A stretch of DNA of 64,000 bases. Source: a virus. This document shows, in pieces, positions 14,669 to 23,437 of the stretch. The stretch lies in IMG/VR virus record IMGVR_UViG_3300029993_000005, positions 1-64,000 of that record; one strand, written 5' to 3'. Within the stretch, counting starts at the first letter, position 1. Every line of letters starts with the position of its first letter. The notes below the pieces were generated by a model. The model saw nothing but the letters and a program-made list of their open reading frames with translations, was not told where the DNA came from and ran no database searches. A program made the translations under genes and the position numbers.

Positions 14669-14991
14669 TTCAGATGCTCCCCAATTATAAATTCCTCAAA
14701 GGCCAATGAAGGCCTGACGAGATGGACCTCAACGTAATGTCGGAACCCAGAAGGCCAAGTCCACCCATCAGACGAATATTGTGAACAACCATTTCCTTTA
14801 TTGCAGATGCGGCACGTCGACCAACCACGGTACGAGGTACATAGTGTTGCTGCATCTTCCTCTTTGTCTTTTAACTTGTCAAGAAAACGTTGGTGCCCCG
14901 GCCAAGGCTTAGCTTTTGTCCTGGGAATCGGTAAGATCGAATCGGCACTATCTCGCCAGAATCCCTCACGTCTAATAAATGGTGTGGTCAT
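14665..14991 (-). CDS. CRxC/HYVxxH family phage protein, 108 aa
   Basis: A shorter relative of 13512-13991: shares the N-terminal REGFW and the C-terminal STCRICNKGN..., GWTWPSGFRHYVEVHLVRPS block with Cys-x-x-Cys and two His. It overlaps the next gene downstream by four bases. Probably metal-binding; function unknown. Confidence 0.7.
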   Translation of the reverse strand: MTTPFIRREGFWRDSADSILPIPRTKAKPWPGHQRFLDKLKDKEEDAATLCTSYRGWSTCRICNKGNGCSQYSSDGWTWPSGFRHYVEVHLVRPSLAFEEFIIGEHLK

Positions 14992-14996
14992 GTCTT

Positions 14997-16514
14997 TTAT
15001 TTATTTGCCAATACTAGACCTTCTGCGACTAAGCCTTTGATAAGGGTCTCTAACTCGGGTTCAGAAAAATCGGTGTCTTTAATGGTGATCGACCGGTTAA
15101 CCAGACTATTTTGGGCTGGAGCCACAACTTTACCATAACCCAAGTTCCGTAACTCGTGAACCAGTTGGCGGCACTCGCTTAGGCTGAGGGGCAATCCTTT
15201 AATACGAACAGTTAGGTCCAACAATGGTACTTCTTGGACTAAGGATTCGTGGACCCTGACCTGGACCAAAGATTTAGAAGCTGGTGTTTGTAGACTTTGG
15301 CTAGTGTTGACGCTGGGCATTTCAAGTTTCTCCGGTGCAATTTGCATTACTTGTTTTTCAAGTTCTTGCTTGTCAATATTTTTGTATTTATAGTTGGCAT
15401 CCGTTGTTGTGTAGCTATGCGGATCAACTATTTCAGGCTTGAGTCTCCACATTAATCCCGCGACAGCACCTTTAGTCAGGCCCGCTGCAGGTTCAGTAAT
15501 GAACCAGCCCTTGGCTTTCATTGTTGACATCGTGTTCTGAATACGTAGGGCCTTCAAGTCGGGTCTAACTGCCTGAATTAATGCCGCGATGTCAGCTGAT
15601 TTATAAGGCTTCCTATCGGACATCGCTTTCCATATCAGGACAATCAAGGGATCATCTTTTGACATTGAAGCTGAGTGATCGACAAATTGCGAATTAGTGC
15701 TGGCGCTGCCTTCAACTGAAATTGATTCCTGTACTACTTGCTTCCAACCCAGAGTCATATCCAGATTATTTGTTGGCGCTTTATGCTTTGTTTCGTGGCC
15801 CTGACTCTGATTATAGGCATCAACCTCGACCTTAGTGGGTTGTGTCTGGTCAACTAAATTTTCAGTAGATTTCAGCAAGGACGGCATCGGGAAATCCTTT
15901 CTCAATGTATAAGAAGTACCACTCCCTTTATGTGACCGGCGTTCAAACCATCGATTGGTTCTAATCAGGGTGTCCAATCGTTTGTCAGTAATCCGGCTAT
16001 CGAACTTGTATTCAGCTAGAATTTTTCGAATTTCATAAGCGGTACGTGGCTTGTAATCAGACATCACTTTCCAGATACCGATGTCTAGTCCCTCCTCCGG
16101 ACGAATCACGCCTTTCGGGTCAGGGGCCAGTCTAACATTCGGTTCTCGGTGAACCCGTTTAGCCCTATGCGCGGTAATTGTCGTGTCCAAGATTTTCTTC
16201 TTTAGAGTAAATGTCAATATTCCGTTCGCGCCACGGACAGCCTCCAGTCTACCATCGGCTGCGTATTTAGCCATAATCGTTGGCACCAGATAACATTCTG
16301 GGTGATCCGGTAGCCTTAATTGTACGTCATGCACGGTCCATCCGCGATAATTGTACATTAATCCTAATACAGCATCATGGATATCCTGAACAGGTTCTGG
16401 TTTATTTTGTTCCTCCTCCAGCATAAGCCCGAAACCTAGTTCCGGCTCTGACTCTGGCTCAACAAACAATTCTGGCAACTGTGTCAGGTCGTTGACTTTG
16501 CGACTCTTAGTCAT
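14997..16514 (-). CDS. Protein with repeated winged-helix domains, 505 aa
   Basis: At least three repeats of about 80 residues look like winged helices. Each has an entry helix ending in (A/K)VMSDxKPxxxxxI, a recognition helix and a Trp-containing wing (about residues 45-105, 140-205 and 285-355), joined by low-complexity linkers. The C-terminal segment LDLTVRIKGLPLS resembles LAEVTVRIKDLSS in the protein at 21023-21916. It is probably a DNA-binding scaffold or regulator. RBS GAGGAACACAT. Confidence 0.55.
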   Translation of the reverse strand: MTKSRKVNDLTQLPELFVEPESEPELGFGLMLEEEQNKPEPVQDIHDAVLGLMYNYRGWTVHDVQLRLPDHPECYLVPTIMAKYAADGRLEAVRGANGILTFTLKKKILDTTITAHRAKRVHREPNVRLAPDPKGVIRPEEGLDIGIWKVMSDYKPRTAYEIRKILAEYKFDSRITDKRLDTLIRTNRWFERRSHKGSGTSYTLRKDFPMPSLLKSTENLVDQTQPTKVEVDAYNQSQGHETKHKAPTNNLDMTLGWKQVVQESISVEGSASTNSQFVDHSASMSKDDPLIVLIWKAMSDRKPYKSADIAALIQAVRPDLKALRIQNTMSTMKAKGWFITEPAAGLTKGAVAGLMWRLKPEIVDPHSYTTTDANYKYKNIDKQELEKQVMQIAPEKLEMPSVNTSQSLQTPASKSLVQVRVHESLVQEVPLLDLTVRIKGLPLSLSECRQLVHELRNLGYGKVVAPAQNSLVNRSITIKDTDFSEPELETLIKGLVAEGLVLANK

Positions 16515-16523
16515 ATGTGTTCC

Positions 16524-16889
16524 TCATGTATATTTGTTAGACGCTCGTGTCAGTATCCTGTATATGCGGAATAATACGTATTCAACAGAACTAGGCATGT
16601 CCAGAGCTATACTAGGCCCACGTTGCTGGGCATAAATCGTTCTAATAGTGTGAGCCTCTAATTTTGGACTGTTCACTAGTATAGAATCTAAAATAGACAA
16701 ATTCAGTTTGCCTAGCCATCGCTCAGCAGCCAACAGTTTTGACAAAGAACGGGCCTCGGTAAATTGTCGAATCAGAAGTGACAAAATTGTAGCCAAGGTT
16801 TCAGCGTCTAAGTCCAAGTTCATACTTCTACCAACTGTATTTACACAGTGCAAAAGTTTTGGGTAGTCTTGCACAGTTTTAGGACTCAT
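16524..16889 (-). CDS. Hypothetical helical protein, 121 aa
   Basis: All-helical by eye, with Leu-rich stretches (ETLATILSLLIRQFTEARSL, WLGKLNLSILDSIL). Its ATG overlaps the ligase stop (AATGA) and uses GGAGTAA from the end of the ligase gene, so the two are translated together. It might assist the ligase; that is inference from position only. Confidence 0.6.
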   Translation of the reverse strand: MSPKTVQDYPKLLHCVNTVGRSMNLDLDAETLATILSLLIRQFTEARSLSKLLAAERWLGKLNLSILDSILVNSPKLEAHTIRTIYAQQRGPSIALDMPSSVEYVLFRIYRILTRASNKYT

Positions 16890-18820
16890 TATTTTACTCC
16901 GTACTTGATACAGAATTTATCCCAGGTAATGGCCTTGGCACCAGCTTTTTCGATTTTGTCCATAAACCTTGCAGTTTCGCGGTAAAGCAGGATGTCCATG
17001 GACGCACCGTATTTCACGATGTCGCCACCATTTTCTTCTACGGTTTTTTCTTCATCCTTTGATCTATAACTGGTCCAAGCAACTTTTAGTCCCGCCAAGG
17101 GCAGGCCCTTAGCCCTAACTTTTTTCTTGGGTATTTCGCCATCAACGTCCAGCATAGTCTTCACCCGCTTGTACCACTTGCGAAACTCAATAACACCAGC
17201 TACAAGAATTTCAGCAGTTGTGGTATTAAAACCTTTGATCTTGGGGACCTCGCTACGTATTGTCTCCGGGGACATAGTTAAGAGCTCGCCCATAGACAAG
17301 CCAGCGGCTTCCAGCTGTTCGAGTTTACGTTTGCCCATACCACCTTTTTCAAAACAGCCAGAGGCCACCATCAAAAGCTTGATTGGAATCTTGGACTTCA
17401 GGACACGGCACAACTCAACTACGATTTTGGCTGATTGTTTTTCACCTAAGCCTCCGTCAGTAACCAAAAAATTGGTCGCTACCGATTCATTGTAGTTGTA
17501 AACCAAATCAATATACTGCTCAGGTGAATCAAGTCCCGAATAATATAGTTTTTCCAAAGTCTTAGCGGCCAGGAACTCAACATCCAGTGTGGTCATGAAA
17601 TGATGGATGCCCCGCACATCGGATGCCTTGTCACCTTCTAACATCAAGAAATGCACACCTTCGATTTTGTAGGGACCAGGAGGCGGTTCGAATTTCGCGG
17701 TCTTGACGACACCAACAATCTTTGGTATGACACCACCTGAACGTAGGACCTTGATTATAGCTCCAGGCCCTATACCACGGTCCATCATCCACTTGGCGTT
17801 GTGTGCTGTCGCGTGTTCGACCATGGCACCGTCCATTAGTGTTGGGGGAATCTTAACCTTACCTATCCAGCGCTTTAAGCGAGTTTTCTGCCAAATAATG
17901 GATTCAACTTTGACTTGGGGTGCGTTATCCTCGTCATTGAACTTGAAGGCCACCAACTCTTTCGGCTTGTCGCTTGTTTTATAGTCCAGTACGAAATTAG
18001 CGGGGGCAATTACTAAACCGTCCATCTCGTAGTTGGAACTATCCTTATGAGCTGCGAGGTGTAAGGAGTGCGCCGCTGAACTACGACTGTCGACGACCAC
18101 AGAATAGCGCACTGTTTTAAATCCCCAATCTTTGGCAAGTTCCAAACCGCATTCAAGCTCCAGGCCGTACACACCCAACACAACCATATCAATTAATTCA
18201 AGGGCAGGGTGTGCCTTCTTCTGGTTGAAGAGGCCGTTAGTCATATTGCGTATATTGTCAAACCCCGTTTTGCCCTTGGCCTCGCGACTCCACCGAGCCT
18301 CAAAAGTTTTGACCCGCATCAAAGCTTCCAGCCGAAAGACCGTGCTTTCGTTTACAGGAATTTGTGGCGGTATGCGCCCCCACTTAACTAGAGCAGGAAG
18401 CAAGAAGCTGACGTCGCCACCAAGTGTGCCGTCACCGCGTGTGAATAATTTGTAGGGCTTACCCTTCTCATAAACGACCTGTAGGCTTGCACCATCCAGT
18501 TTATCCATCCAAATCCATTTACGTGTCCCTACCATGGTCATGCGTTTATAGAACTTGTCCACCCCATCTTCGTACATTTTGTTGAGAGACGGCATCAGTT
18601 CAAAAAGCGGGGCTTCAACCTTCTTATCTTCGACCTGCACGCCAGTCTTCTTGAGTCCTACCCATTTTGGATCAAGCTTACGAATCCTGTCCTCCAGAGC
18701 ATCAAACTCTGCATCGGACATCAACAGTTTTTTCTTGCTGCCGTCAGCACTGTAGTACGCGGCCTTGGCCTTCGTGTAGACCAGTTTCAGTTCGGCCAGT
18801 AGTTCTGCTTTGGTCTTCAT
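16889..18820 (-). CDS. ligA: NAD+-dependent DNA ligase
   Basis: Seals DNA nicks using NAD+. The 643 residues carry an Ia-type NMN-binding segment (AYYSADGS, MSDAEFDALEDRI; about 21-48), the adenylation site MDKLDGAS with Lys107, a nucleotidyltransferase core (LFTRGDG; YEMDGLVI near 265; VAFKF), an OB fold, helix-hairpin-helix repeats and a C-terminal BRCT-like domain (LPLAGLKVAWTSYRS onward). The four-Cys zinc finger of cellular LigA is not visible. A phage enzyme using NAD+ rather than 'the usual ATP' fits with the phage's own NAD+ synthesis genes (1683-4275). RBS AAGGGACTGAAT. Confidence 0.92.
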   Translation of the reverse strand: MKTKAELLAELKLVYTKAKAAYYSADGSKKKLLMSDAEFDALEDRIRKLDPKWVGLKKTGVQVEDKKVEAPLFELMPSLNKMYEDGVDKFYKRMTMVGTRKWIWMDKLDGASLQVVYEKGKPYKLFTRGDGTLGGDVSFLLPALVKWGRIPPQIPVNESTVFRLEALMRVKTFEARWSREAKGKTGFDNIRNMTNGLFNQKKAHPALELIDMVVLGVYGLELECGLELAKDWGFKTVRYSVVVDSRSSAAHSLHLAAHKDSSNYEMDGLVIAPANFVLDYKTSDKPKELVAFKFNDEDNAPQVKVESIIWQKTRLKRWIGKVKIPPTLMDGAMVEHATAHNAKWMMDRGIGPGAIIKVLRSGGVIPKIVGVVKTAKFEPPPGPYKIEGVHFLMLEGDKASDVRGIHHFMTTLDVEFLAAKTLEKLYYSGLDSPEQYIDLVYNYNESVATNFLVTDGGLGEKQSAKIVVELCRVLKSKIPIKLLMVASGCFEKGGMGKRKLEQLEAAGLSMGELLTMSPETIRSEVPKIKGFNTTTAEILVAGVIEFRKWYKRVKTMLDVDGEIPKKKVRAKGLPLAGLKVAWTSYRSKDEEKTVEENGGDIVKYGASMDILLYRETARFMDKIEKAGAKAITWDKFCIKYGVK

Positions 18821-18858
18821 ATTCAGTCCCTTATTCTGATGATCTTAGGTTTGAGTAG

Positions 18859-19566
18859 TCATAAACAAAACCATTGTTCGATGGCGGCTATTAATAATAG
18901 GTAGTTCTTGCCATACTTGTTATCCCGATGCTCGAAAATAACGCGTTCTTTGAACTCGGAAAGACTACCCACGAAACATCCTCTGTTCACCCATACCCAC
19001 TGGTCAGAGCATCGATAGGCAGTTAGTACCCCACCCTCAGACCCTACGCCGCCGTACCACTGCACGTCCTCATTGTGCTGTATGAAAGCAGTCCCTAATA
19101 GTCTAGCCATGCCACTCACTCTAGCAACACCTGCAATATGCGCGTCGTCTTCCATAACAACATTGTCGCTAATTCCGCCGTTTCCTGTGAGCTTTGATCG
19201 ACCGTGCATGACAGCGTTACCAGAAGCTACTGTGTAGTCGGTAACCAGAGCATGATCGAATAGTATAGCGTTACCAAGAACTCGTGCGTGACCACTTAGG
19301 CTTGCGTGGTCTGATATGCACGCAGTACCGTAGAGTTTCGCGTCTTCAGTAACACGACTATAACCGCAGGCTTTGGCCTCACCACCGACCCAGCACTGCC
19401 CTTCATGTGAGAGATTGTCTTCAGAATGTATGTATCCGCCTAACGCTCCGGCCTTGACAGAAGAGCTACCGCCGCCAAGACTTACTAAGGCACGGATACG
19501 ATACAGCTCGTATCCCTGGTAAGTGATAACGTCCCCGCTTACAAACTCATATTTTTTGGCTATCAT
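18859..19566 (-). CDS. Left-handed beta-helix (YdcK-like) protein, 235 aa
   Basis: Residues about 45-165 are a run of six-residue imperfect repeats with small or hydrophobic residues at fixed spacing (ARVLGNAILFDHALVTDYTV, GNAVMHG, SKLTGNGGISDNVV, AHIAGVARVSGMARL), typical of hexapeptide left-handed beta helices. The N-terminal ITYQGYELYRIRAL and the C-terminal CxxVGSLxEFxERV resemble YdcK-type proteins common in phages. Its ligand is unknown. Confidence 0.75.
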   Translation of the reverse strand: MIAKKYEFVSGDVITYQGYELYRIRALVSLGGGSSSVKAGALGGYIHSEDNLSHEGQCWVGGEAKACGYSRVTEDAKLYGTACISDHASLSGHARVLGNAILFDHALVTDYTVASGNAVMHGRSKLTGNGGISDNVVMEDDAHIAGVARVSGMARLLGTAFIQHNEDVQWYGGVGSEGGVLTAYRCSDQWVWVNRGCFVGSLSEFKERVIFEHRDNKYGKNYLLLIAAIEQWFCL

Positions 19567-20012
19567 TTTATTTCCGTATGCGTATAATTTCTAAGGGTCC
19601 CAGCGAAGTGCTCCCAAGGCTCATCATCCTCCAGACAATTAGCCAAGTGCAGGTACAGGCCTGTTGTCATGCTGTCTAATACGTGCAGATCTCGAATCGG
19701 AAACCTCTCCAGTTTAAGTTCGGGGTTTCCCACGATTACACCTTTATAAATCTTTTTAAGGCCCTCGCCCATAAGTGGTCTAATCAAGATATCGAAGTAG
19801 TCGTCAGCATTAAGCTTCTTGCCCTTCTTTATGTTGCTACCCGTATCCGCTACCGACGAGTACCAGGCATTAAGTTCCTTGAGCCAGCCTTTAGTATAGG
19901 TACAGTGCGGAAACAAAAATACCTTGATGATGTGCTCTGCGATTTTTGGGGCTAAGTTTCCAACATGTTTTAATGCGGTCCCCCGATTCAGTGACATAGC
20001 AAGAATTTTCAC
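19563..20012 (-). CDS. Hypothetical protein, 149 aa, GTG start
   Basis: Begins (GTG) MKILAMSLNRGTALKHVGNL: helical, with one Cys-Glu-Asp-Asp-Glu turn near residue 130. AAGGGAATTTC precedes the GTG. It overlaps the beta-helix gene by four bases. Not recognised. Its promoter is at 20088-20116. Confidence 0.6.
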   Translation of the reverse strand: MKILAMSLNRGTALKHVGNLAPKIAEHIIKVFLFPHCTYTKGWLKELNAWYSSVADTGSNIKKGKKLNADDYFDILIRPLMGEGLKKIYKGVIVGNPELKLERFPIRDLHVLDSMTTGLYLHLANCLEDDEPWEHFAGTLRNYTHTEIK

Positions 20013-20087
20013 TTTGAAATTCCCTTTTAATAATTTCTAGTTATTCCCGTTAAAAGACACCCAACTTAAAGTTGTTCGTTATATCTA

Positions 20088-20116
20088 AGTATATACTAAA
20101 TTAGGGTTGGTGCCAA
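20088..20116 (-). promoter_or_regulatory. Sigma70-like promoter, class A cassette
   Basis: TTGGCA (20111-20116), 17 bases, TATACT (20088-20093). The -10 lies in the palindrome AGTATATACT. It probably starts the operon 20012 to 14997 that contains the ligase. Confidence 0.75.
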
Positions 20117-20137
20117 CAATTATTTGCTGATATAGCA

Positions 20138-20333
20138 TCAACTAAAGTACAGCGGATTTTTGGTGACAGCTACTCGGATGTTACGCATAGCCGCAGCCGA
20201 TCCCCAAATCTGATTAAACTTTGCATTGAAATCTTCAATCGTTTTGACACGTACCACCTGAATAACTTTACTGCCTTTGATCAAGAACTATTTTCACAGG
20301 ATAATCCTGATAGCCGATAATTTTAGCCTGCAT
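20138..20333 (-). CDS. Small conserved-looking protein broken by a one-base shift
   Basis: The frame from the ATG at 20333 gives MQAKIIGYQDYPVKIVLDQRQ and stops at 20268. The next phase gives IKGSKVIQVVRVKTIEDFNA and on to NPLYFS, stop at 20138. Joined near 20284 they read YPVKIVLIKGSKVIQVVRVKT, a single smooth strand-rich domain of about 64 residues. The cause is a +1 frameshift (CUU-G context), an inactivating insertion, or a sequence error. The ATG overlaps the previous stop region, as is usual here. Confidence 0.55.
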
Positions 20334-21009
20334 ATGCAATACGCAATCCTGTTGGGGTCTCTAGATTGTGCTCAGCATACCATTTTATAATTTGGTCGTA
20401 TAGACGGAGTGCGGAAGCCTCATTAGAAATCACGATGACCGTATTGTGTTCACAGACGTCCTCAGATTCAAACATGGGACCATCTGATTCCGAAAAATGA
20501 ATCAGATGTCGATAGGTAGGACCTTGGTCACTCCAGTCAGCAAGGGACACCGGGACCACGCTTCGAATCACAATGAAGAACTTGGTATCCAAATGTGCAT
20601 AATTTGGTACTCGTCTTGATACACCTTTCTTTGATGTATAAGCCCTGTCCTTGGAGTACTCGGCAACCACTTTAAACGTTGACGATTGGTCTTTATTCTT
20701 TGAGACCTCAACAATACCTGCTTTCTTCAACAAAGATAGTGAGGAACTGATTGAGGCAAACGTAGGACGCTTACCGTATTGTAAGGACTCTTGGTTCTTG
20801 ACTATGTAGAAGATCGTACATCCAGCCGGTTGGACCTTCACGAAATCGTAGACACACTCAATCAGAGGTTTTCCTTTGGCCTCGGATTTGAATCCAGAAT
20901 CAGTTTCATTTTCCGTTTCTTGAAATACAGAACTGAGCAACAAACGCATTGCTTTTTTAGCTGATTTATCAGTGCCCGTGCCCACGCTCGTGACGACTTG
21001 ATTTAACAT
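20323..21009 (-). CDS. Winged-helix protein, 228 aa
   Basis: Residues about 50-120 fit a winged helix (KPLIECVYDFVKVQPAGCTI, SISSSLSLLKKAGIVEVSKN, STFKVV). The C-terminal half is strand-rich with acidic turns. The ATG at 21009 has GGAGTCTCAA, while a GTG at 21042 lacks a good site and would overlap the previous gene. It is probably a DNA-binding regulator or replication accessory; the target is unknown. Confidence 0.55.
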   Translation of the reverse strand: MLNQVVTSVGTGTDKSAKKAMRLLLSSVFQETENETDSGFKSEAKGKPLIECVYDFVKVQPAGCTIFYIVKNQESLQYGKRPTFASISSSLSLLKKAGIVEVSKNKDQSSTFKVVAEYSKDRAYTSKKGVSRRVPNYAHLDTKFFIVIRSVVPVSLADWSDQGPTYRHLIHFSESDGPMFESEDVCEHNTVIVISNEASALRLYDQIIKWYAEHNLETPTGLRIAYAG

Positions 21010-21022
21010 TTGAGACTCCAGT

Positions 21023-21916
21023 TCACGTATTATGGACAACACTGAGCTGCCTGTTAATGAGATTACGAAGGGTCTCTAGGCCACCCATAGTGCAGGTAAT
21101 CTTATCCAAAGACGATAACTTACCCTCAATGTTGGCCCACTTGGTTTTGTAGGTCCAGTCCATGAGTTCTACCGTTTTCTTTAATCGGTTAAATCCAATA
21201 TTACCGTCAAGAAAATGTAGGTCCAGCACATTAGCATATTGGTGCCTAAACAATTCTTGTTGAGAGGGCAGCAAACCTATGACACATACTTTAGGTAATC
21301 GAGTACGAGATACAGGGTCCTCAAAGTCGGTCCTTGGTTCTTCTGGTACGTCTGGTGCCAACACTCCGGGTAGTCGACGATTCAGCACGTCATTAACTTC
21401 CGATCTGATGAGGGTCCTCAGTTGTTCCGGACTAGAAAGGTCTTTGATGCGGACCGTTACTTCTGCCAATAGTTCGTCTAGGCTAAAAGTTTCCATACAG
21501 TGTGCAGCACTACATTGAGATTGAGAGTGGGTGTGGGCTTGAGCCAAGGCCTGTCTTTCGACTTCAGGAACAACCATTGGTTTGATTGCCTGATATTTCT
21601 CACTAGGGGCTGCGTCTACTCTTGCTGCAGATACAGGCAGCAAAGCCGACTCGGGATTGTCAGGATCCAGATGAAATGTAGATAAGCCTTGATTCTCGGC
21701 TGCTAGACCAGCATCAAAGATTTTCCACAGAGGCATCAACCAAGACATGTAGCTTTGCGACTGGCGGATGTCTCGGTGCCTAGAGCTTACGATTTGCTCT
21801 TCCATAGAGTCTCTAACGATTCGCGTCAAATTCCGGGCTGGGTGAATTTGACGCGTTAGCCAAGCGGCCAGAGCAATCTTGTGCTTCTCTTCCTTCGTCC
21901 ATATGATGTGTGCCAT
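21023..21916 (-). CDS. Hypothetical protein, 297 aa, possible DUF2325-like C-terminus
   Basis: The N-terminus (HIIWTKEEKHKIALAAWLTR) is basic and helical. The middle has an Ala/Gln/His-rich linker and the segment LAEVTVRIKDLSS, shared with 14997-16514. The C-terminal 95 residues (PKVCVIGLLPSQQELFRHQY, MDWTYKTKWANIEGK, ITCTMGGLETLRNLI) match the general layout of DUF2325 domains, Rossmann-like with a conserved sequence for a 'distance' and a final glycine loop. The assignment is tentative. RBS AAAGGCTGAA. Confidence 0.5.
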   Translation of the reverse strand: MAHIIWTKEEKHKIALAAWLTRQIHPARNLTRIVRDSMEEQIVSSRHRDIRQSQSYMSWLMPLWKIFDAGLAAENQGLSTFHLDPDNPESALLPVSAARVDAAPSEKYQAIKPMVVPEVERQALAQAHTHSQSQCSAAHCMETFSLDELLAEVTVRIKDLSSPEQLRTLIRSEVNDVLNRRLPGVLAPDVPEEPRTDFEDPVSRTRLPKVCVIGLLPSQQELFRHQYANVLDLHFLDGNIGFNRLKKTVELMDWTYKTKWANIEGKLSSLDKITCTMGGLETLRNLINRQLSVVHNT

Positions 21917-21997
21917 TTCAGCCTTTTAGTTCCATGTACTATGTAAATAAGTTTAAGTCTGAGTCTAAGTTCAGCACAACATAACTTATATGAAAAT

Positions 21998-22026
21998 ATA
22001 ATAGCACAAGTTTTTAAAAGTGTGAA
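21998..22026 (-). promoter_or_regulatory. Sigma70-like promoter with extended -10
   Basis: TTCACA (22021-22026), 17 bases, TATTAT (21998-22003) with TGC just before it (extended -10). It precedes the operon starting at 21916. It does not belong to the TTGGCA cassette family. Confidence 0.65.
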
Positions 22027-22071
22027 ATTTACGAGCCGACGAATGCGGATGAGAGGTTAAATGTAGAATTA

Positions 22072-22099
22072 GGCCTATAGATTTCATTTTCTATAGGCC
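22072..22099 (-). terminator. Hairpin terminator, 10-bp stem
   Basis: GGCCTATAGA (22072-22081) pairs with TCTATAGGCC (22090-22099) over an 8-base loop, directly after the stop of 22109-22525 and followed by a moderately U-rich stretch. It ends that transcription unit just before the promoter at 21998. Confidence 0.7.
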
Positions 22100-22108
22100 C
22101 TTCATAGT

Positions 22109-22525
22109 TTAGACTTCGCCGTCTATAAGTTTAGCATGACGAGTCTTGCGCGCTTTCTTTGTGCCTTTTTCGACTTGCGGGTTCTGACCAGAACTGTGAA
22201 ACGCGCTGGTTAGGGCTGCAAAGTTCAAGGCTAGTGCTCTTGCTAAATTATCCCAATCCACCTTTCCGTCCACGGGAATACCTCGGATGTCATCGTCGCC
22301 GTCACAACCGCATTCATCGTAGTCCTGGGCATGCTCATCATCGTCACACTCACACTCACAACCGCCACCGCCGTCAATAATGGTTGTTACCAGAGGTCCA
22401 AAAGTCTCAGTTACAGCCTGAATAAAGACCTTGTCTTGTGCTACATTTATCAAAAACTCGTAGTTGCTACACTCGGTATCCGATTCAAATATTTTGCCGT
22501 CTGCCGCTTGGTAAACTGTTTTCAT
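22109..22525 (-). CDS. Acidic Cys-rich protein, 138 aa
   Basis: The N-terminus (MKTVYQAADGKIFESDTECSNYE) follows a common phage pattern (MKTxYxAxDGxxFxxxxEC..YE). Residues about 53-78 are very rich in Gly, Cys, Asp, Glu and His (CECECDDDEH, DECGCDGDDD), an obvious metal-binding candidate; the tail is basic. RBS AAGGATTAAA. Function unknown. Confidence 0.65.
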   Translation of the reverse strand: MKTVYQAADGKIFESDTECSNYEFLINVAQDKVFIQAVTETFGPLVTTIIDGGGGCECECDDDEHAQDYDECGCDGDDDIRGIPVDGKVDWDNLARALALNFAALTSAFHSSGQNPQVEKGTKKARKTRHAKLIDGEV

Positions 22526-22584
22526 TTTAATCCTTGTTCGTTGATTCTGACTGAACTGGCGTTAAATGCCGATTGAGTTTACGG

Positions 22585-22836
22585 TTATTCGTCATCTGGA
22601 TCAAATAGCATGGATGCGTAAACTTGTATGTGCGATGCTACCCAACATTTGCTTGTCCGCTTGAACGCACGAATAGCTGAAATCTTAGTTTCGAATTCGT
22701 AAACGTAGGACGTGGCCGAGAGGCTTTTGGCTGCGTTCGTGAAGCCTCTAGTCGTTGTTGTGAACAGTACCGGGTATTTACGAGCACCCTCGGTATTAGG
22801 TAAGTCACAAAGTCCATCCCCTCCTGATGGCGGCAT
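22585..22836 (-). CDS. Hypothetical protein, 83 aa
   Basis: Starts MPPSGGDGLCDLPNTEGARK. The middle has a mixed strand/helix pattern (YPVLFTTTTRGFTNAAKSLS) and the end is acidic. Not recognised. RBS GAGGACCTGACC, which lies two bases after the previous stop. Confidence 0.55.
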   Translation of the reverse strand: MPPSGGDGLCDLPNTEGARKYPVLFTTTTRGFTNAAKSLSATSYVYEFETKISAIRAFKRTSKCWVASHIQVYASMLFDPDDE

Positions 22837-22838
22837 GG

Positions 22839-23030
22839 TCAGGTCCTCATTAATTTAAGATGGTGCTCATAAGATCTGGTAGTGGCCTTGTGCGCAATCT
22901 TCTCCTCAACTAGCTCGGCTTTGACGCGTTCCAACTCTTCGCTGGCTTGCATCCAAAGATTCTTGAAATGCTCAGCAGCTTCAACCTGAGACTTAACTTC
23001 TGCTGCTAGATCCTCCGCTAGAGTACCCAT
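22839..23030 (-). CDS. Coiled-coil protein, 63 aa; paralogue of 4353-4670
   Basis: Nearly all helix: AEHFKNLWMQASEELERVKA and a charged remainder with heptad-like spacing. Its first 45 residues match 4353-4670. RBS AAGGAATTTTT. It probably forms a homodimer or binds a partner; function unknown. Confidence 0.65.
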   Translation of the reverse strand: MGTLAEDLAAEVKSQVEAAEHFKNLWMQASEELERVKAELVEEKIAHKATTRSYEHHLKLMRT

Positions 23031-23060
23031 AAAAATTCCTTAAATTAGAAGTTTAGCACT

Positions 23061-23165
23061 TTAGATGCTACCAGTATGGTGAAACAGACTAGCAAAAAAC
23101 ACTGCGCAAATGAACAGAATGACGCCCAGCATCAAGGCGAAGGGTCCCCAATAGGGAAAGGTCAC
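23061..23165 (-). CDS. Single-pass membrane peptide, 34 aa, GTG start
   Basis: Starts (GTG) MTFPYWGPFALMLGVILFIC, one hydrophobic helix and a short polar end. The GTG directly follows the stop codon of the previous gene. No strong ribosome-binding site, so translation may depend on termination of that gene. Confidence 0.45.
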   Translation of the reverse strand: MTFPYWGPFALMLGVILFICAVFFASLFHHTGSI

Positions 23166-23396
23166 CTAGTACCAAGACCAATCGACAACTAGGGGCACGC
23201 GAAATATCTTAAGCATGGGTAGCGCGAAGTAAGAAATGGACCAAACGATGCCTAACAGACGTAGGAAATCAATCCTTAGTTTGTAGCCTACCTGTGAACC
23301 TGAACTAGCCTTGGTCCCCGTACCATACTTTTGATTACTGTCCATGAGTCTAGCCTTGTATTTAGCCTCAACATCAGAAATAGGTTTATGCCTCAT
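23166..23396 (-). CDS. Small membrane-associated protein, 76 aa
   Basis: A basic N-terminal half (VEAKYKARLMDSNQKYGTG) is followed by a hydrophobic C-terminal helix (FLRLLGIVWSISYFALPML) and an aromatic end. Probably one membrane segment with the basic part in the cytoplasm. Function unknown. Confidence 0.5.
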   Translation of the reverse strand: MRHKPISDVEAKYKARLMDSNQKYGTGTKASSGSQVGYKLRIDFLRLLGIVWSISYFALPMLKIFRVPLVVDWSWY

Positions 23397-23437
23397 ATTC
23401 AGTAGTCTCGGTTACTAGCTTGACTAGCTTGAATAAT

